From assembly GCF_963556105.2 (NCBI RefSeq), contig NZ_OY829948.1:248001-312000 (forward strand): a stretch of 64,000 nt of DNA, written 5' to 3'. A program made the position numbers and the translations under genes. The notes below the pieces were generated by a model, which worked only from the letters and a program-made list of their open reading frames with translations, had not been told where the DNA came from and searched no databases. This DNA comes from an uncultured Tolumonas sp. GTDB taxonomy: Bacteria > Pseudomonadota > Gammaproteobacteria > Enterobacterales > Aeromonadaceae. Below, one piece after another: positions 37,307 through 46,858 of this stretch (positions are counted from its first letter, which is position 1; each line of letters opens with the position of its first letter).

Positions 37307-37940
37307 GCTCCCCCACCTCTGGCAGTGAATAAAACAAGGCGCTGTAACCCACATCGTGCGCCAGTGTTGCATGAGGCGTCGTGATGGCTAACACGGTTAA
37401 CCCGGCATCGTGCGCACTTCGAATACCGGTCGCCGAATCTTCCAGTGCCAGACATTCGTCTGCCGAAAGATTCAATCGCTCCAGTGCAGCCAAATAAGGT
37501 TCCGGATGGGGTTTGGCATTTTGTACATCATCACGGGTAATGATCAACGGAAAGAAATCGCGCCAGCCCAGATTATCCAGCACCGGTTCAATTTCCTTCC
37601 GATAGGAGCCGGTAACTAAGGCAACCGCCAGATCGCTTTGTTGCATATCACGCAGCAACTCATAAGCACCAGGCATAGGCGTCGGTAATTCAGTTTCTAA
37701 TAAAGAGAGAAAACGCGCGGTTTTCTGCGCCATCAGTTGCTCTGTTGCAATGGGTAATTGGTAATCCTGAATTAATGTCTTGGCTGTCGCATAAGTTGAG
37801 ACACCAGAAAATTGCGCCATGTATCGGCTCTTTTCCAGTGAACAACCAAAAGGCTGCAATTCCGCTTGCCATGCGGCATAATGTAAATGCTCTGAGTCTA
37901 CGAGCGTGCCATCAAAATCAAAACAAATTGCCCTGACCAT
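37269..37940 (-). CDS. HAD-superfamily phosphatase (subfamily IA)
   Basis: 223 residues from ATG at 37940, which is preceded by AGGAGAG; the open frame to 37961 has no better site. Motif I is [13 protein letters not shown] (residues 5-17), motif [13 protein letters not shown], motif III region [11 protein letters not shown] and motif [20 protein letters not shown]. The alpha-helical cap follows motif I, as in beta-phosphoglucomutase and sugar-phosphate phosphatases such as YqaB/YfbT/YniC. It is cytosolic and Mg-dependent, with a sugar phosphate as likely substrate. It may be an enzyme of the phosphatase type rather than a mutase. It overlaps the acetyltransferase gene at its 3' end. Confidence 0.86.
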   Translation of the reverse strand: MVRAICFDFDGTLVDSEHLHYAAWQAELQPFGCSLEKSRYMAQFSGVSTYATAKTLIQDYQLPIATEQLMAQKTARFLSLLETELPTPMPGAYELLRDMQQSDLAVALVTGSYRKEIEPVLDNLGWRDFFPLIITRDDVQNAKPHPEPYLAALERLNLSADECLALEDSATGIRSAHDAGLTVLAITTPHATLAHDVGYSALFYSLPEVGEHVRQLLLSPSRH

Positions 37941-38100
37941 TCCACTCTCCTCTTTATTCATTTCCCGCTTTTTATTTCCCGCTTTATTTTACGCTGCACC
38001 AAAATACATAAAAAATCACAATTTCTGCTTATTTATACTTGATGCGAGTGGGGTTTTTCACCATCATAGCGCTACTTTTGTAGTTAGGACATTACCGACT

Positions 38101-39426
38101 ATGGTACGTGAAAGAGATGCAATGCTGGTGCATGCGTTCCGTCATTCAACCCCGTATGTAAACCACCACCGTGGTTCTACCTTCGTGATCATGTTGAGTG
38201 GTGAAACGGTTGCTGATGAAAACTTTTCCTCGCTGATCGCAGATATCGCGCTGCTGCAAAGTCTGGGGATCAGGCTGGTATTGGTTTTTGGTGCGCGTCC
38301 GCAAATTGATGCAGCCCTGATTCAGGATAATATTCCTCTGCGCTTTCATAAGCATGTTCGCGTTACTGATGATGAAACATTCAGCGTAATCAAACAAGTC
38401 TGCGGCGGCATGCAGATGGATATCATGGCAAAAATGTCGATGGGTCTGATCAATACGCCGATGGCCGGTGCCCATCTGAACGTGGTCAGTGGTAATTTCG
38501 TGACCTCGCAACCGCTGGGTGTCGATGAAGGCGTTGACTATTTCCATGGTGGTCGTGTGCGTCGAGTCGATGCGGATGGCATTAAACGCCAGCTCGATCA
38601 GCAAAATATTGTGCTGATCTCCCCACTGGGTTTTTCGGTCACCGGTGAAAGCTTCAGTGTCAGTTCAGAAGAAGTGGCCGCGAAAGTCGCGATTGCCCTG
38701 AATGCCAACAAACTGATCTCTTTCTGTTCCCATCAGGGTGTTATCAACGAAAAAGGCGAAGTCGTTCCAGAACTGTTCCCAGAACAGGCAGAAGAGTATT
38801 TAACTCGTCTGGAAGAGCTTGGCGATGACAGCTCTGGTACGGCGCGTTATTTCCGTTCTGCGATTGCTGCTTGTCGTGGCGGTGTGCCGCGCAGCCATCT
38901 GGTCAGTTACCGGGAAGATGGTGCACTGGTACAAGAGTTGTTTACCCGTGATGGTATCGGGACACAAATCGTGCGCCACAGTGCCGAGCAAGCCCGCCCA
39001 GCCACCATTGATGACATCGGTGGCATTTTAGATCTGATCCGCCCATTGGAAGCGGAAGGCATTCTGGTTAAACGTTCTCGCGAACAGCTGGAAATGCAGA
39101 TCGACAACTTCTTCATCATTGAACGCGATGGCATGATCATCTCTTGCGCAGCGTTATACCCGTATGAAGAAGCCATGGCAGAAATGGCCTGTGTGGCTGT
39201 ACATCCCGACTATCGCAGTTCCAACCGCGGTGATCGCATGGTGTCGCAGATTGAAGATTTAGCCCGCGCGAAAAATATCAAAAAACTGTTTGTGCTGACG
39301 ACGCGTTCTATCCACTGGTTCCGTGAACGTGGTTTTGAACCGGTTGAAGTGAGCGCATTACCGATGGAAAAACAGCGCCTGTATAACTACCAGCGTCGTT
39401 CTAAAATTCTGATGAAAGATCTGTAA
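38101..39426 (+). CDS. argA: N-acetylglutamate synthase
   Basis: 441 residues from ATG at 38101. [35 protein letters not shown] aligns with E. coli ArgA (MVKERKTELVEGFRHS...), so the 65-codon open extension upstream is not coding. It makes N-acetylglutamate, the first step of arginine synthesis. The N-terminal amino-acid-kinase-like domain (about 20-280) holds the arginine feedback site. The C-terminal GNAT domain (about 295-441) carries [24 protein letters not shown] and [14 protein letters not shown]. The upstream region has weak ArgR-box-like AT-rich tracts that I cannot confirm. Confidence 0.96.
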   Translation: MVRERDAMLVHAFRHSTPYVNHHRGSTFVIMLSGETVADENFSSLIADIALLQSLGIRLVLVFGARPQIDAALIQDNIPLRFHKHVRVTDDETFSVIKQVCGGMQMDIMAKMSMGLINTPMAGAHLNVVSGNFVTSQPLGVDEGVDYFHGGRVRRVDADGIKRQLDQQNIVLISPLGFSVTGESFSVSSEEVAAKVAIALNANKLISFCSHQGVINEKGEVVPELFPEQAEEYLTRLEELGDDSSGTARYFRSAIAACRGGVPRSHLVSYREDGALVQELFTRDGIGTQIVRHSAEQARPATIDDIGGILDLIRPLEAEGILVKRSREQLEMQIDNFFIIERDGMIISCAALYPYEEAMAEMACVAVHPDYRSSNRGDRMVSQIEDLARAKNIKKLFVLTTRSIHWFRERGFEPVEVSALPMEKQRLYNYQRRSKILMKDL

Positions 39427-39441
39427 GATAATAAAAGAAGC

Positions 39442-39480
39442 AAAAAAAGACGGGGCCGCAAAATGGTCGGCCCCGGTTTG
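39442..39480 (+). terminator. Terminator of argA
   Basis: GGGGCCG at 39452-39458 pairs with CGGCCCC at 39468-39474, with an A run (CAAAAAAAGA) in front and GGTTTGG behind. It sits 15-50 bases after the argA stop. Confidence 0.7.
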
Positions 39481-39697
39481 GCAATGGAGATTTCTGGTTT
39501 CCACGGCGCGCAATCTACCAACTTGCCCCATAGTGGTTCGTGTCAGTCGTCACATTTTGTTGCATTCGTTACCAGCGATTAACATAAAATTAAACCTTCA
39601 TCACATTTCATCCCCGCAAAAAGCACTGAAATCATTCAACATTTAGTTTTGTTTACCTCGGATCGTGCGGTAACTATTCCCCTTTTTGGTGATCGCC

Positions 39698-39732
39698 TGT
39701 TACAATAAGCGTGCAAATAGATAAATTTGCAC
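39698..39732 (+). promoter_or_regulatory. lysC promoter (extended -10) and leader hairpin
   Basis: TGTTACAAT at 39698-39706 is an extended -10 element (TGnTAnAAT) with no good -35. A stem GTGCAAAT (39711-39718) / ATTTGCAC (39725-39732) follows at about the start of the transcript. Bases 39481-39697 upstream hold nothing I recognise. Confidence 0.5.
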
Positions 39733-39787
39733 CCCATCCAACACAGCGCAGATCTGCATAGCTTTGCTATCCGCTGCTACGTTAAAT

Positions 39788-39960
39788 GGGGCCAGAAGAG
39801 GAGCGTTACCCAGGTCGCTGACAACAGGTGCCAAAAACCGTTGAAGGTCAGTCAGGGGGAGTAACGCCGAGATAAGCATCATCTTTGGCGATGGTGGTTG
39901 TCGGCTGCGGAGGCTGAATCCTCCGGGCTGTCACCTGAGGGTGGAGCGCTTCTGGCTGGA
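39788..39960 (+). ncRNA. Lysine riboswitch (L box) upstream of lysC
   Basis: The conserved L-box landmarks are in order: GGCCAGAAGAGGAGCGTTACCCA, then AGGGGGAGTAACGCCGAGAT, GGTTGTCGGCTGCGGAGGCTGAATCCTCCGGGCTGTCACCTGAGG, and the closing strand GGAGCGCTTCTGGCTGG that pairs with the first GGCCAGAAG. This agrees almost base for base with the E. coli lysC leader in the core. It binds lysine and turns off lysC expression. The ribosome site AAGGAGAG is at 40026-40033, about 65 bases past the aptamer, which fits control of translation initiation and transcript decay rather than an obvious terminator. Confidence 0.93.
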
Positions 39961-40036
39961 AAGAATTCCCTTCCTGCCGCACAAGTTGCACCTTCGTTGT
40001 ATCAGTTTGTTATACCTGCTTATTCAAGGAGAGCCC

Positions 40037-41392
40037 GTGAGCAAGGTTACTGTTGCTAAATTTGGTGGCACAAGTGTCGCCGATGCCGAAGCCATGCGCC
40101 GTTGCGCAGCCATCGTTACCCAAACCGCCAACACCCGTGTGGTAGTGTTGAGCGCCAGTTCTGGTGTAACCAACCTGCTGGTTGATCTGGCACGCGGAAC
40201 CTTATCTGCTGCCGAGCAGGAACTTCATCTGAAAAAACTCAAATCTATTCAGGACAACATTCTGAATGAATTGGGTAACCCAGCCCCGCTGCGTCAAACC
40301 ATCGATGGCATCTTAAAAGAGATCGCCGATATGGCCCGCCAAGCGACCCAGAACAGCGATGCTGCGCTGGAAGATCGTCTGGTTGCACAAGGCGAGCTGA
40401 TGTCGACCCGCCTGTTCACCGATATGATGAACCATCTTGGCCACAAAGCAGTGTGGTTTGATGTGCGTAAAGTGCTGCGTACTGACAGCCGCTTTGGCCG
40501 CGCAACACCGGCGATTGAAGCGATCCGCAATCTGGCACAGCAAGAAATGGCTGGTCTGCTGAAAGATCATATCGTGATCACTCAAGGTTTCATCGGCGCC
40601 AACGCCGATGGTCAAACTACCACGCTGGGCCGTGGCGGTAGCGATTTCAGCGCCGCATTGCTGGCAGAAGCACTGAGTGTTGATGAACTGGAAATCTGGA
40701 CTGACGTACCAGGTATCTACACCACCGATCCTCGTTTGGTGAAAGAAGCACACCCGATCCCTGAGATTTCGTTCTCTGAAGCGGCAGAAATGGCAACTTT
40801 CGGTGCCAAAGTGCTGCATCCGGCCACCTTACAGCCTGCGGTACGTAAAGGTATTCCGGTCTTTGTTGGCTCGAGTAAAGATCCTGCTGCGGGCGGCACC
40901 TGGGTCCGTGATACTACGGAATCTAACCCGCTGTTCCGTGCCGTTGCGCTGCGCCGTAACCAGATCTTGTTAACACTGCACAGCCCGAACATGCTGCATG
41001 CCTGCGGCTTCCTGGCGCAAGTGTTCACCATTCTGGCCAAACACGGCATCTCGGTTGATCTGATCACCACTTCTGAAGTGAGTGTTGCTATCACGTTGGA
41101 TCAAACCGGCAGTTCATCCACTGGCCGTTCTGTATTAAATGACGGCGTATTGGATGAACTGAATGCGTTCTGTAAAGTGAAAGTGGAAACCGATCTGGCA
41201 CTGGTTGCACTGATTGGTAACCGCATGAGTGAAGTGAATGGCGTGGGTACGCAAGTATTCGACGCGGTCAGCGAACATAACGTGCGCATGATCTGCTACG
41301 GTGCCAGCACCCACAACCTCTGCTTCCTGGTACCCGAATCTGATGCGTCATTGGTTGTGCAGAAACTGCATCAACGTTTACTGGGAAAATAA
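40037..41392 (+). CDS. lysC: Lysine-sensitive aspartokinase
   Basis: 451 residues from GTG at 40037, preceded by AAGGAGAG; the 32-codon open extension to 39941 lies within the riboswitch leader. It phosphorylates aspartate, the entry to lysine, threonine and methionine synthesis. The kinase domain starts TVAKFGGTSVAD and contains GFIGANADGQTTTLGRGGSDFSAALLAEAL and WTDVPGIYTTDPR. Two ACT domains follow (ISVDLITTSEVSVAITLDQTG and VRMICYGASTHNLCFLV), the site of lysine inhibition. Length and sequence match E. coli LysC (449), the monofunctional lysine-regulated isozyme. Confidence 0.96.
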   Translation: MSKVTVAKFGGTSVADAEAMRRCAAIVTQTANTRVVVLSASSGVTNLLVDLARGTLSAAEQELHLKKLKSIQDNILNELGNPAPLRQTIDGILKEIADMARQATQNSDAALEDRLVAQGELMSTRLFTDMMNHLGHKAVWFDVRKVLRTDSRFGRATPAIEAIRNLAQQEMAGLLKDHIVITQGFIGANADGQTTTLGRGGSDFSAALLAEALSVDELEIWTDVPGIYTTDPRLVKEAHPIPEISFSEAAEMATFGAKVLHPATLQPAVRKGIPVFVGSSKDPAAGGTWVRDTTESNPLFRAVALRRNQILLTLHSPNMLHACGFLAQVFTILAKHGISVDLITTSEVSVAITLDQTGSSSTGRSVLNDGVLDELNAFCKVKVETDLALVALIGNRMSEVNGVGTQVFDAVSEHNVRMICYGASTHNLCFLVPESDASLVVQKLHQRLLGK

Positions 41393-41426
41393 GCTGGCTG
41401 GGAAAATACGTTTTCCTGCTTAGACT

Positions 41427-41460
41427 AAAAAGGCGTCGTTATGACGCCTTTCTTCTTTTT
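41427..41460 (+). terminator. Terminator of lysC
   Basis: AAAGGCGTC at 41429-41437 pairs with GACGCCTTT at 41443-41451, followed by CTTCTTTTT. A strong intrinsic terminator, 35 bases past the lysC stop. Confidence 0.92.
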
Positions 41461-41471
41461 GTCAGATCTTT

Positions 41472-41786
41472 TTACAGCCACAAGCGCATCAAGCCAAATG
41501 CCAACAGGCCGCAACAGATCACGACTAACTGCTGACGGCATTTTAGTGCGACCACAAACGCCACTAAGGCGGCAATCAGATACGGATTTTGCACGTTCAG
41601 TTGCACCGCACCGTCATGAATCAAGGTGGTTTGCGCGATAATGGCGCTTAATACTGCAGTTGGTACATAGTTAAACGCCCGCTCCAGCCATTCTGGAAAC
41701 ACCATTTTGTCGGCCAATAACAAGGGTAAATAGCGGGGCAGAAAGGTCACCAGCATCATGCCGATAATCAGCGTCCAATGGTTCAT
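41472..41786 (-). CDS. azlD: AzlD-family branched-chain amino acid exporter subunit
   Basis: 104 residues from ATG at 41786, preceded by AAGGAATG. Four hydrophobic segments are visible, with the family's YLPLLLADKMVFPEWLERAFNYVPTAVLSAII, the AzlD signature RxLPxLL-x(n)-P-x(6)-L-x-Y-x-P-x-A. It pairs with the AzlC-type protein just upstream to form an inner-membrane exporter comparable to E. coli YgaZH, which exports valine and methionine. Start and azlC stop overlap (ATGA). The longer open frame upstream lies within azlC. Confidence 0.88.
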   Translation of the reverse strand: MNHWTLIIGMMLVTFLPRYLPLLLADKMVFPEWLERAFNYVPTAVLSAIIAQTTLIHDGAVQLNVQNPYLIAALVAFVVALKCRQQLVVICCGLLAFGLMRLWL

Positions 41787-42529
41787 TTCTTCATTCCTTT
41801 TTCCAGTATCATCCCTGTAACCACCGCCAATAAAGACGCAATCATCAAACCGCTTTGGTTCGGCCAATCACGCATGAAAATACTGCACACCACGGCAACA
41901 GCCGCACAAGCCCATTGCGGAAACTTTTTCAGTGCGGGCACGACAATGCTGATAAACGCCACCACCATGGCAACATCTAACCCCCATGAGGTCATATTGG
42001 GCAGTTGTTTACCAATCGTCACGCCGACCAGCGTACACAGCGCCCAGTTGGAATACATAAACAAAGCGGAACCGAGGTAATACCAAACCAGTTCGCCACG
42101 TTGCACTTCGCTTTGTAAACGTTGACTAACGACGGCAAAGGTTTCATCGGTTAGCCAGAAGGCCATCAGGGTGCGCCGCGGCAGTGAAATATCACGCACA
42201 TGCGGCATTAACGTAGCGGCATATAACATGTGCCGTAGATTGACGATAAACACCGTCAGACAGATGATCGGCAATGCGGTGGCCGAAGCCAGCAAGGTTA
42301 CCGCAATGAACTGTGACGCACCGGCATACACCAGCAACGACATGCCTAGCACCGACCACAGGCTCAAACCATTATCAATTGCCAATGCACCATACAGCAC
42401 ACCAAACGGCGCTGCAGCAACCACCAGTGGCAAGGTATCAATCCAACCCTTACGAAATAAATTCCATTTTGAATAAGACATTACGTTTTTACTGACGCCC
42501 GATAAGAATGCACTTATGCTATCACTCAT
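41783..42529 (-). CDS. azlC: AzlC-family branched-chain amino acid exporter subunit
   Basis: 248 residues from ATG at 42529. The open frame extends far upstream over the divergent acetyltransferase gene, but that part has no AzlC similarity. AzlC features are seen: GWIDTLPLVVAAAPFGVLYGALA, SLLVYAGASQFIAVTLLAS and FIVNLRHMLYAATLMPHVRDI, then FWLTDETFAVV. Together these form the conserved core of YgaZ-type proteins. It has about six to eight membrane segments. The start lies 27 bases from the start of a divergent gene, leaving almost no space for two separate promoters; ATG at 42481 is an alternative start, though with no ribosome site. Confidence 0.88.
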   Translation of the reverse strand: MSDSISAFLSGVSKNVMSYSKWNLFRKGWIDTLPLVVAAAPFGVLYGALAIDNGLSLWSVLGMSLLVYAGASQFIAVTLLASATALPIICLTVFIVNLRHMLYAATLMPHVRDISLPRRTLMAFWLTDETFAVVSQRLQSEVQRGELVWYYLGSALFMYSNWALCTLVGVTIGKQLPNMTSWGLDVAMVVAFISIVVPALKKFPQWACAAVAVVCSIFMRDWPNQSGLMIASLLAVVTGMILEKGMKK

Positions 42530-42556
42530 CGTGATCTCGGCATAACCCACTTCATC

Positions 42557-43078
42557 ATGCAAATTATTCAATGTAGTTATGAGCAGCATGCGGCTGCTAT
42601 CCTCGCCATCTTTAACGATGCCATTTTGCATTCCACCGCGCTGTATGATTATCAGGCTCGCACTATGGACAATATGGTGGCATGGTTTAAAAACAAGGAA
42701 CTTGGCCAATATCCGGTGATTGGGATCGAAAATGAATCGGGTGAACTGATGGGTTTTGCCAGTTACGGCAGCTTCCGCGCATACCCAGCCAACAAATATA
42801 CGCTGGAACATTCGGTGTATGTAGCGGCCCCCTTTCGCGGTCAAGGTATTGCGCAAACACTGATGCAACATCTGATTGAACTGGCACAAGCGCAAAACTA
42901 CCACACGCTGATTGGCAGCATTGATGCCAGCAATCAGGGCAGTATCGCGCTGCACGAGAAACTGGGATTTACACATGCCGGTACGATTCGGCATGCTGGC
43001 TTTAAGTTTGGCGACTGGCTGGATCTGGCCTTTTACCAGCTACTGCTGCCTACCCCGCTATACCCAATTGATGGCTGA
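42557..43078 (+). CDS. GNAT acetyltransferase, MnaT/phosphinothricin-type
   Basis: 173 residues, similar in layout to E. coli MnaT (YncA) and phosphinothricin/methionine-sulfone acetyltransferases. It opens IIQCSYEQHAAAILAIFNDAILHSTALYDY, then NMVAWFKNKELGQYPVIGIENESGELMGFASYG, the acetyl-CoA loop HSVYVAAPFRGQGIAQTLMQHLI, GSIDASNQGSIALHEKLGFTHAG, and GFKFGDWLDLAFYQLLL. These enzymes acetylate the amino group of methionine analogues or similar compounds. It is divergent from azlCD, an amino-acid exporter, so both may deal with amino-acid excess; that link is inference. Confidence 0.88.
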   Translation: MQIIQCSYEQHAAAILAIFNDAILHSTALYDYQARTMDNMVAWFKNKELGQYPVIGIENESGELMGFASYGSFRAYPANKYTLEHSVYVAAPFRGQGIAQTLMQHLIELAQAQNYHTLIGSIDASNQGSIALHEKLGFTHAGTIRHAGFKFGDWLDLAFYQLLLPTPLYPIDG

Positions 43079-43083
43079 TCATC

Positions 43084-43995
43084 TCACAACGGGCTGCTGC
43101 TCTTACGATATTCACTCGGGCTGACCCCGACGCGCTTTTTAAAGACGCGGGAAAAGTAGAGCTGATCGTCATAACCGGTTTGCTGACCAATGACGGCAAC
43201 CGGCAATGGCGTGGTTTGCAGCAGCAGTTTGGCACGGATGATCCGCTGATCTTCGCGCCAGCGCACGATGCTCACGCCGACCTGTTCGCGGAACAAATGC
43301 GCCAGCCTCGATGGTGATAAAAACACCCTCTCAGCTAACTCCTCAATCGAGAATTCCGCAGACAGCGACGCACTTAAGATCTGACACGCTTCGAGAATAC
43401 GGTGATCCATCGGTGCATGATCGGCTAATGAGGTCACTTCGTAGCAACGGATCAACAACCGCTCCAGCAGGTTCATCGCCAGCTGTTCCGACATCGGGCG
43501 GATCTCTTTGTGCGTCTCTTCGATGTTCAAAAACAGGCTATCAAACTCATTGGCTAATTGTTGATCGGCCAGTTTGATGTGCCCAACGCGTTCGACCTCA
43601 TGCGGCCAACGCAACCAATCGGCCCAATAAGCGCGCGGGCGGAAATAAACCCAGCGGTGATACCATTCGTTGCTGTCATCGGCGCGACCGTAGTAATGCA
43701 CCGCTTCGGGTGGAAACAACAGCAGATCGCCCGGTTCAACGATAAATTCATGCTCGCCGGAAAAGATTTTACCCCGCCCTTTGACCGTCAGGTTCATGAT
43801 GTAACCTTTCATGCCATTCGGACGATCAATGATGAAATCGAGCACGCTGCCTTTTTCAATCGGCGTCATGCCCGACACCAGAAATACGTCAAACGCATAA
43901 CCCGGCAGCAACGGATTCAGTTGTTTAGGTTTGTCTTTTTGCATGGTGGACATCGCAGAGAAGAGCTTCTCGGTAAAAAAATCAGCTTTATGCAT
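43084..43995 (-). CDS. araC: Arabinose regulator AraC
   Basis: 303 residues. It aligns with E. coli AraC throughout. The arabinose-binding cupin has [23 protein letters not shown], then [31 protein letters not shown] and [19 protein letters not shown]. The DNA-binding part is [38 protein letters not shown] and [24 protein letters not shown]. It should loop or activate at the ara promoters depending on L-arabinose. It starts at ATG 43995 with only a weak GGTGG before it; ATG at 43953 is an alternative. It is separated from araF by the chemoreceptor and araGH, not next to araB as in E. coli. Confidence 0.94.
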   Translation of the reverse strand: MHKADFFTEKLFSAMSTMQKDKPKQLNPLLPGYAFDVFLVSGMTPIEKGSVLDFIIDRPNGMKGYIMNLTVKGRGKIFSGEHEFIVEPGDLLLFPPEAVHYYGRADDSNEWYHRWVYFRPRAYWADWLRWPHEVERVGHIKLADQQLANEFDSLFLNIEETHKEIRPMSEQLAMNLLERLLIRCYEVTSLADHAPMDHRILEACQILSASLSAEFSIEELAERVFLSPSRLAHLFREQVGVSIVRWREDQRIIRAKLLLQTTPLPVAVIGQQTGYDDQLYFSRVFKKRVGVSPSEYRKSSSPL

Positions 43996-44115
43996 TGTAT
44001 TCAGCCACCACTAATTTGCTGCGTAGATAGGGGAAAAATCCATCAGGTAATTGAGTTCCATCACACTTATCAATTACGCCTTTGTAAACGTTATCATTTT
44101 GCCAGCCAGGCCATT

Positions 44116-45723
44116 TCATAAGTGATATGACCGTAAAACATCATCCATGCTGTGCGCGATACCGGTCAGTTCATTGGCCAGTTTCTGGCAGGATGCCGCC
44201 GAACTGCTATTCTCATTTGCCTGTTGCGCCACTGTTTCGACCTGTTGCGCGATAACATCCGTTGCTTGCCCCTGTTCACGAATGGCATGAGAAATATCCT
44301 GTACTAATGCTTCGCTATCACCCGCCACACTACAGATATCATTCATCTTCTGGCTCGCCTCACCGGCACTACTGACACCGGCTTCCACTTTGTTTACGGC
44401 TTCTTGCATCAGGTGAACCGCGCTGGCCGACAGGTTTTGTACATTATTAATAATGCCGCTGATCTCCTGTGTGGCCGATGCCGTGCGTGCCGCCAGATTG
44501 CGCACCTCATCGGCGACGACAGCAAAACCACGCCCCATTTCGCCAGCGCGCGCCGCTTCAATGGCCGCATTGAGTGCTAACAAATTGGTCTGTGCAGCCA
44601 CATCACTGATGACGTTAATAACAGAGGCGATGGTCCGGTTTTGGTTTTCCAGATTGTGTAATTCTTTCGCCGCTTCGCTGACCGCAGCGGAAATGGCATG
44701 AATATCAGCGACAGTATTGGCAATCACCGCCAGCCCTTGTGTCGCTTGATCGCCCGCTTCATGTGAGCGATCGCTGGCGCCCTGCGCCTGATCGGCGACA
44801 TGATTAATGCTGACCGTCATTTGCTCGACAGCCGCTGCCATCTGGCTGGAAGAGGTTTGTTGTATTCCTGCTGTGCTGGAAACACCGCTCGCAGCATCTA
44901 ACAATCGATCGGAAATAGAGGTGACCTGTTGAATACCATGCTGAAACTGGCCAAAGTTTTCCTGCAAGCGCGCAATTAAGGCGTTAAACGCCATCAACAG
45001 ATGGGATATTTCATCGTTACTTTTGATTTCAGCGCGTAAGGTAAAATCGCGACTTTGTTCAATCCGGCTGATGGTAGAAACCGCACTGCGGATACCATGC
45101 CGGATCTGCCAAAACAACCAGCCACCCACCACCATTAAACCAACTAGTACGACTACAACGCTCAGGATCAGCTGACTTAACGCATTGTCATAAGCCGCCC
45201 TCGCCCGCTGACTACTGGTTTGCACTTGCTGATGATTTTGCGCGGTGGCTTGATCCAACAAAGTGGTGATCTTGTCACCCTGTTCAGTCAGGGCAACCAT
45301 CAATTCTTGGGCTTTACTGTTTTGATATTTACGCGACAGTGTTAACACTTCATCGGCCGCGGTCAGATAACTGAGTAATAATTTTTCCGCCTGCGCATAT
45401 GCCTTATTTTCTTCCGATGTCAGTAAGGCTTTGTAGCTTTGTAAACTCTGCTTGAGTTGCTGTTGTTTGGCTTGAATGCGTTCATCCAGCACTTTTTTCT
45501 CATCACCATCGAATGACAGTGCATGTCGGTTAACCAGCAGACGGAGATCTAAAAATGCAGTATTGATGTTTTTCAGCTGTTCAATGCCGGGAATGGTTTT
45601 GTCGCTCAGTGAACGAATTTCTGTATTCAGCACTGATAAGCGCCCCAGCGCAACACCACCGACAGCCAAACAACCCAAGAATGCGAGGCTGATAAGCAGG
45701 ATCAATTTGGCTGATATTTTCAT
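44116..45723 (-). CDS. Methyl-accepting chemotaxis protein
   Basis: 535 residues. It has an N-terminal membrane segment ([21 protein letters not shown]), a periplasmic four-helix-bundle-like sensor of about 160 residues, and a second segment ([21 protein letters not shown], near residue 190). A HAMP domain ([36 protein letters not shown]) and the signalling coiled coil with the highly conserved tip [34 protein letters not shown] follow. The C-terminus has no NWETF-type CheR/CheB docking peptide. It lies between araC and araFGH, behind the araFGH terminator, with its own GAGG ribosome site. It may sense arabinose directly or via the AraF binding protein; this is inference from place. Confidence 0.93.
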   Translation of the reverse strand: MKISAKLILLISLAFLGCLAVGGVALGRLSVLNTEIRSLSDKTIPGIEQLKNINTAFLDLRLLVNRHALSFDGDEKKVLDERIQAKQQQLKQSLQSYKALLTSEENKAYAQAEKLLLSYLTAADEVLTLSRKYQNSKAQELMVALTEQGDKITTLLDQATAQNHQQVQTSSQRARAAYDNALSQLILSVVVVLVGLMVVGGWLFWQIRHGIRSAVSTISRIEQSRDFTLRAEIKSNDEISHLLMAFNALIARLQENFGQFQHGIQQVTSISDRLLDAASGVSSTAGIQQTSSSQMAAAVEQMTVSINHVADQAQGASDRSHEAGDQATQGLAVIANTVADIHAISAAVSEAAKELHNLENQNRTIASVINVISDVAAQTNLLALNAAIEAARAGEMGRGFAVVADEVRNLAARTASATQEISGIINNVQNLSASAVHLMQEAVNKVEAGVSSAGEASQKMNDICSVAGDSEALVQDISHAIREQGQATDVIAQQVETVAQQANENSSSAASCQKLANELTGIAHSMDDVLRSYHL

Positions 45724-45767
45724 ACAAAAACCTCGTTTCTTATCTTTATAAACACCAATCGCTGGTT

Positions 45768-45795
45768 GGAAAAAAAGCCAGCGTTGCCGCTGGCT
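45768..45795 (-). terminator. Terminator of araFGH
   Basis: AGCCAGCG at 45776-45783 and CGCTGGCT at 45788-45795 form the stem; on the minus strand it is followed by TTTTTTTCC. Strong intrinsic terminator 25-50 bases past the araH stop and ahead of the chemoreceptor gene. Confidence 0.9.
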
Positions 45796-45820
45796 GGAAA
45801 ACTGTGTTCTGGGGTGAACA

Positions 45821-46819
45821 CTAGACTTTTGCTTTGCGAACTTGTTTGTAACGGTCGAACAACACGGCTGCCAGCAGGATCAGGCCACGAACCACATATT
45901 GTGCGAACGGAGAGATATTCAGCAGGTTCATGGCGTTTTCCATCAAACCTAAGATCAGCACACCGGCAATGACATAAGAGATCTTACCGATACCACCTTT
46001 CATGGACACGCCGCCCAATACGCAGGAGGAGATAACAATCAGCTCAAAACCGATAGAGGTCATTGGCTGACCAGAGGTCATACGAGACGCCAGAATGATG
46101 CCAGCCAGTGCAGAGATAAAACCAGTCATAGTGAAAATGATGATTTTAGTGCGCACGACATTCACACCCGCCAAGCGAGAGGCTTCTTCATTACCGCCCA
46201 TCGACAGCGTGTTACGACCAAAGGTGGTTTTGTTCAGCAACAAACCGAACAGGATAAAGCAGACCAAAGTGATCCATACCGGCGTTGGAATACCCAACAT
46301 GGCTGAGTTACCGATATCAAAGAAACGTTCTTCGACGATACCTACGGCTTTACCATCAGAGATGATGTAACCCATACCACGCGCCATCTGCATGGTCGCC
46401 AGTGTGGTGATCAGCGCGTTGATCTTGAATTTTGCGACCACGATGCCGTTGACCAGACCGAATAACACGCCAACACCCAAACCAGCCAGCACACCCATGG
46501 TGATGCTTTCGGTGGCATTGATCGCAACCGCACAGGTAACCCCGGAACAGGCGACGATAGAACCGACTGACATATCAAACTCGCCGGCGGCCAGACAGAA
46601 CAGCATGCCGCAGGCGACCATGCCGGACATGGACACCGCCAGCCCCAACCCTTTCATATTGATCATGCTGGCAAAGTTTGGGATCAACATACTGGCCAAC
46701 AGGAACAGGATGGCGAAAATCACCAGCATGCCGTATTGATCCCAGATGCGGGCGATTTGCAGCCCTGAGCGACTTGTCTCTTTTTTTGCTGTTGTTTGTG
46801 CAGCAGTGGTTATTGCCAT
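45821..46819 (-). CDS. araH: Arabinose ABC transporter permease AraH
   Basis: 332 residues from ATG at 46819, preceded by TGAGGAG. Ten or so hydrophobic segments in the pattern of ribose/arabinose permeases (BPD_transp_2): [88 protein letters not shown] and [15 protein letters not shown]. It forms the inner-membrane channel for L-arabinose with AraG as ATPase and AraF as binding protein. Its start is 39 bases behind the araG stop. Confidence 0.94.
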   Translation of the reverse strand: MAITTAAQTTAKKETSRSGLQIARIWDQYGMLVIFAILFLLASMLIPNFASMINMKGLGLAVSMSGMVACGMLFCLAAGEFDMSVGSIVACSGVTCAVAINATESITMGVLAGLGVGVLFGLVNGIVVAKFKINALITTLATMQMARGMGYIISDGKAVGIVEERFFDIGNSAMLGIPTPVWITLVCFILFGLLLNKTTFGRNTLSMGGNEEASRLAGVNVVRTKIIIFTMTGFISALAGIILASRMTSGQPMTSIGFELIVISSCVLGGVSMKGGIGKISYVIAGVLILGLMENAMNLLNISPFAQYVVRGLILLAAVLFDRYKQVRKAKV

Positions 46820-46858
46820 GGTAAAACTCCTCAATTATCTCAAATCTGAAACCGGTTA

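Noticed and set aside
37906..38100. 65-codon N-terminal extension of argA
   Set aside because: It overlaps the divergent HAD gene start and has no ArgA similarity; the ATG at 38101 aligns with E. coli ArgA.
42530..42994. 155-codon upstream extension of azlC, antisense to the MnaT-like gene
   Set aside because: No AzlC-like or membrane character; it is the shadow of the acetyltransferase gene on the other strand.
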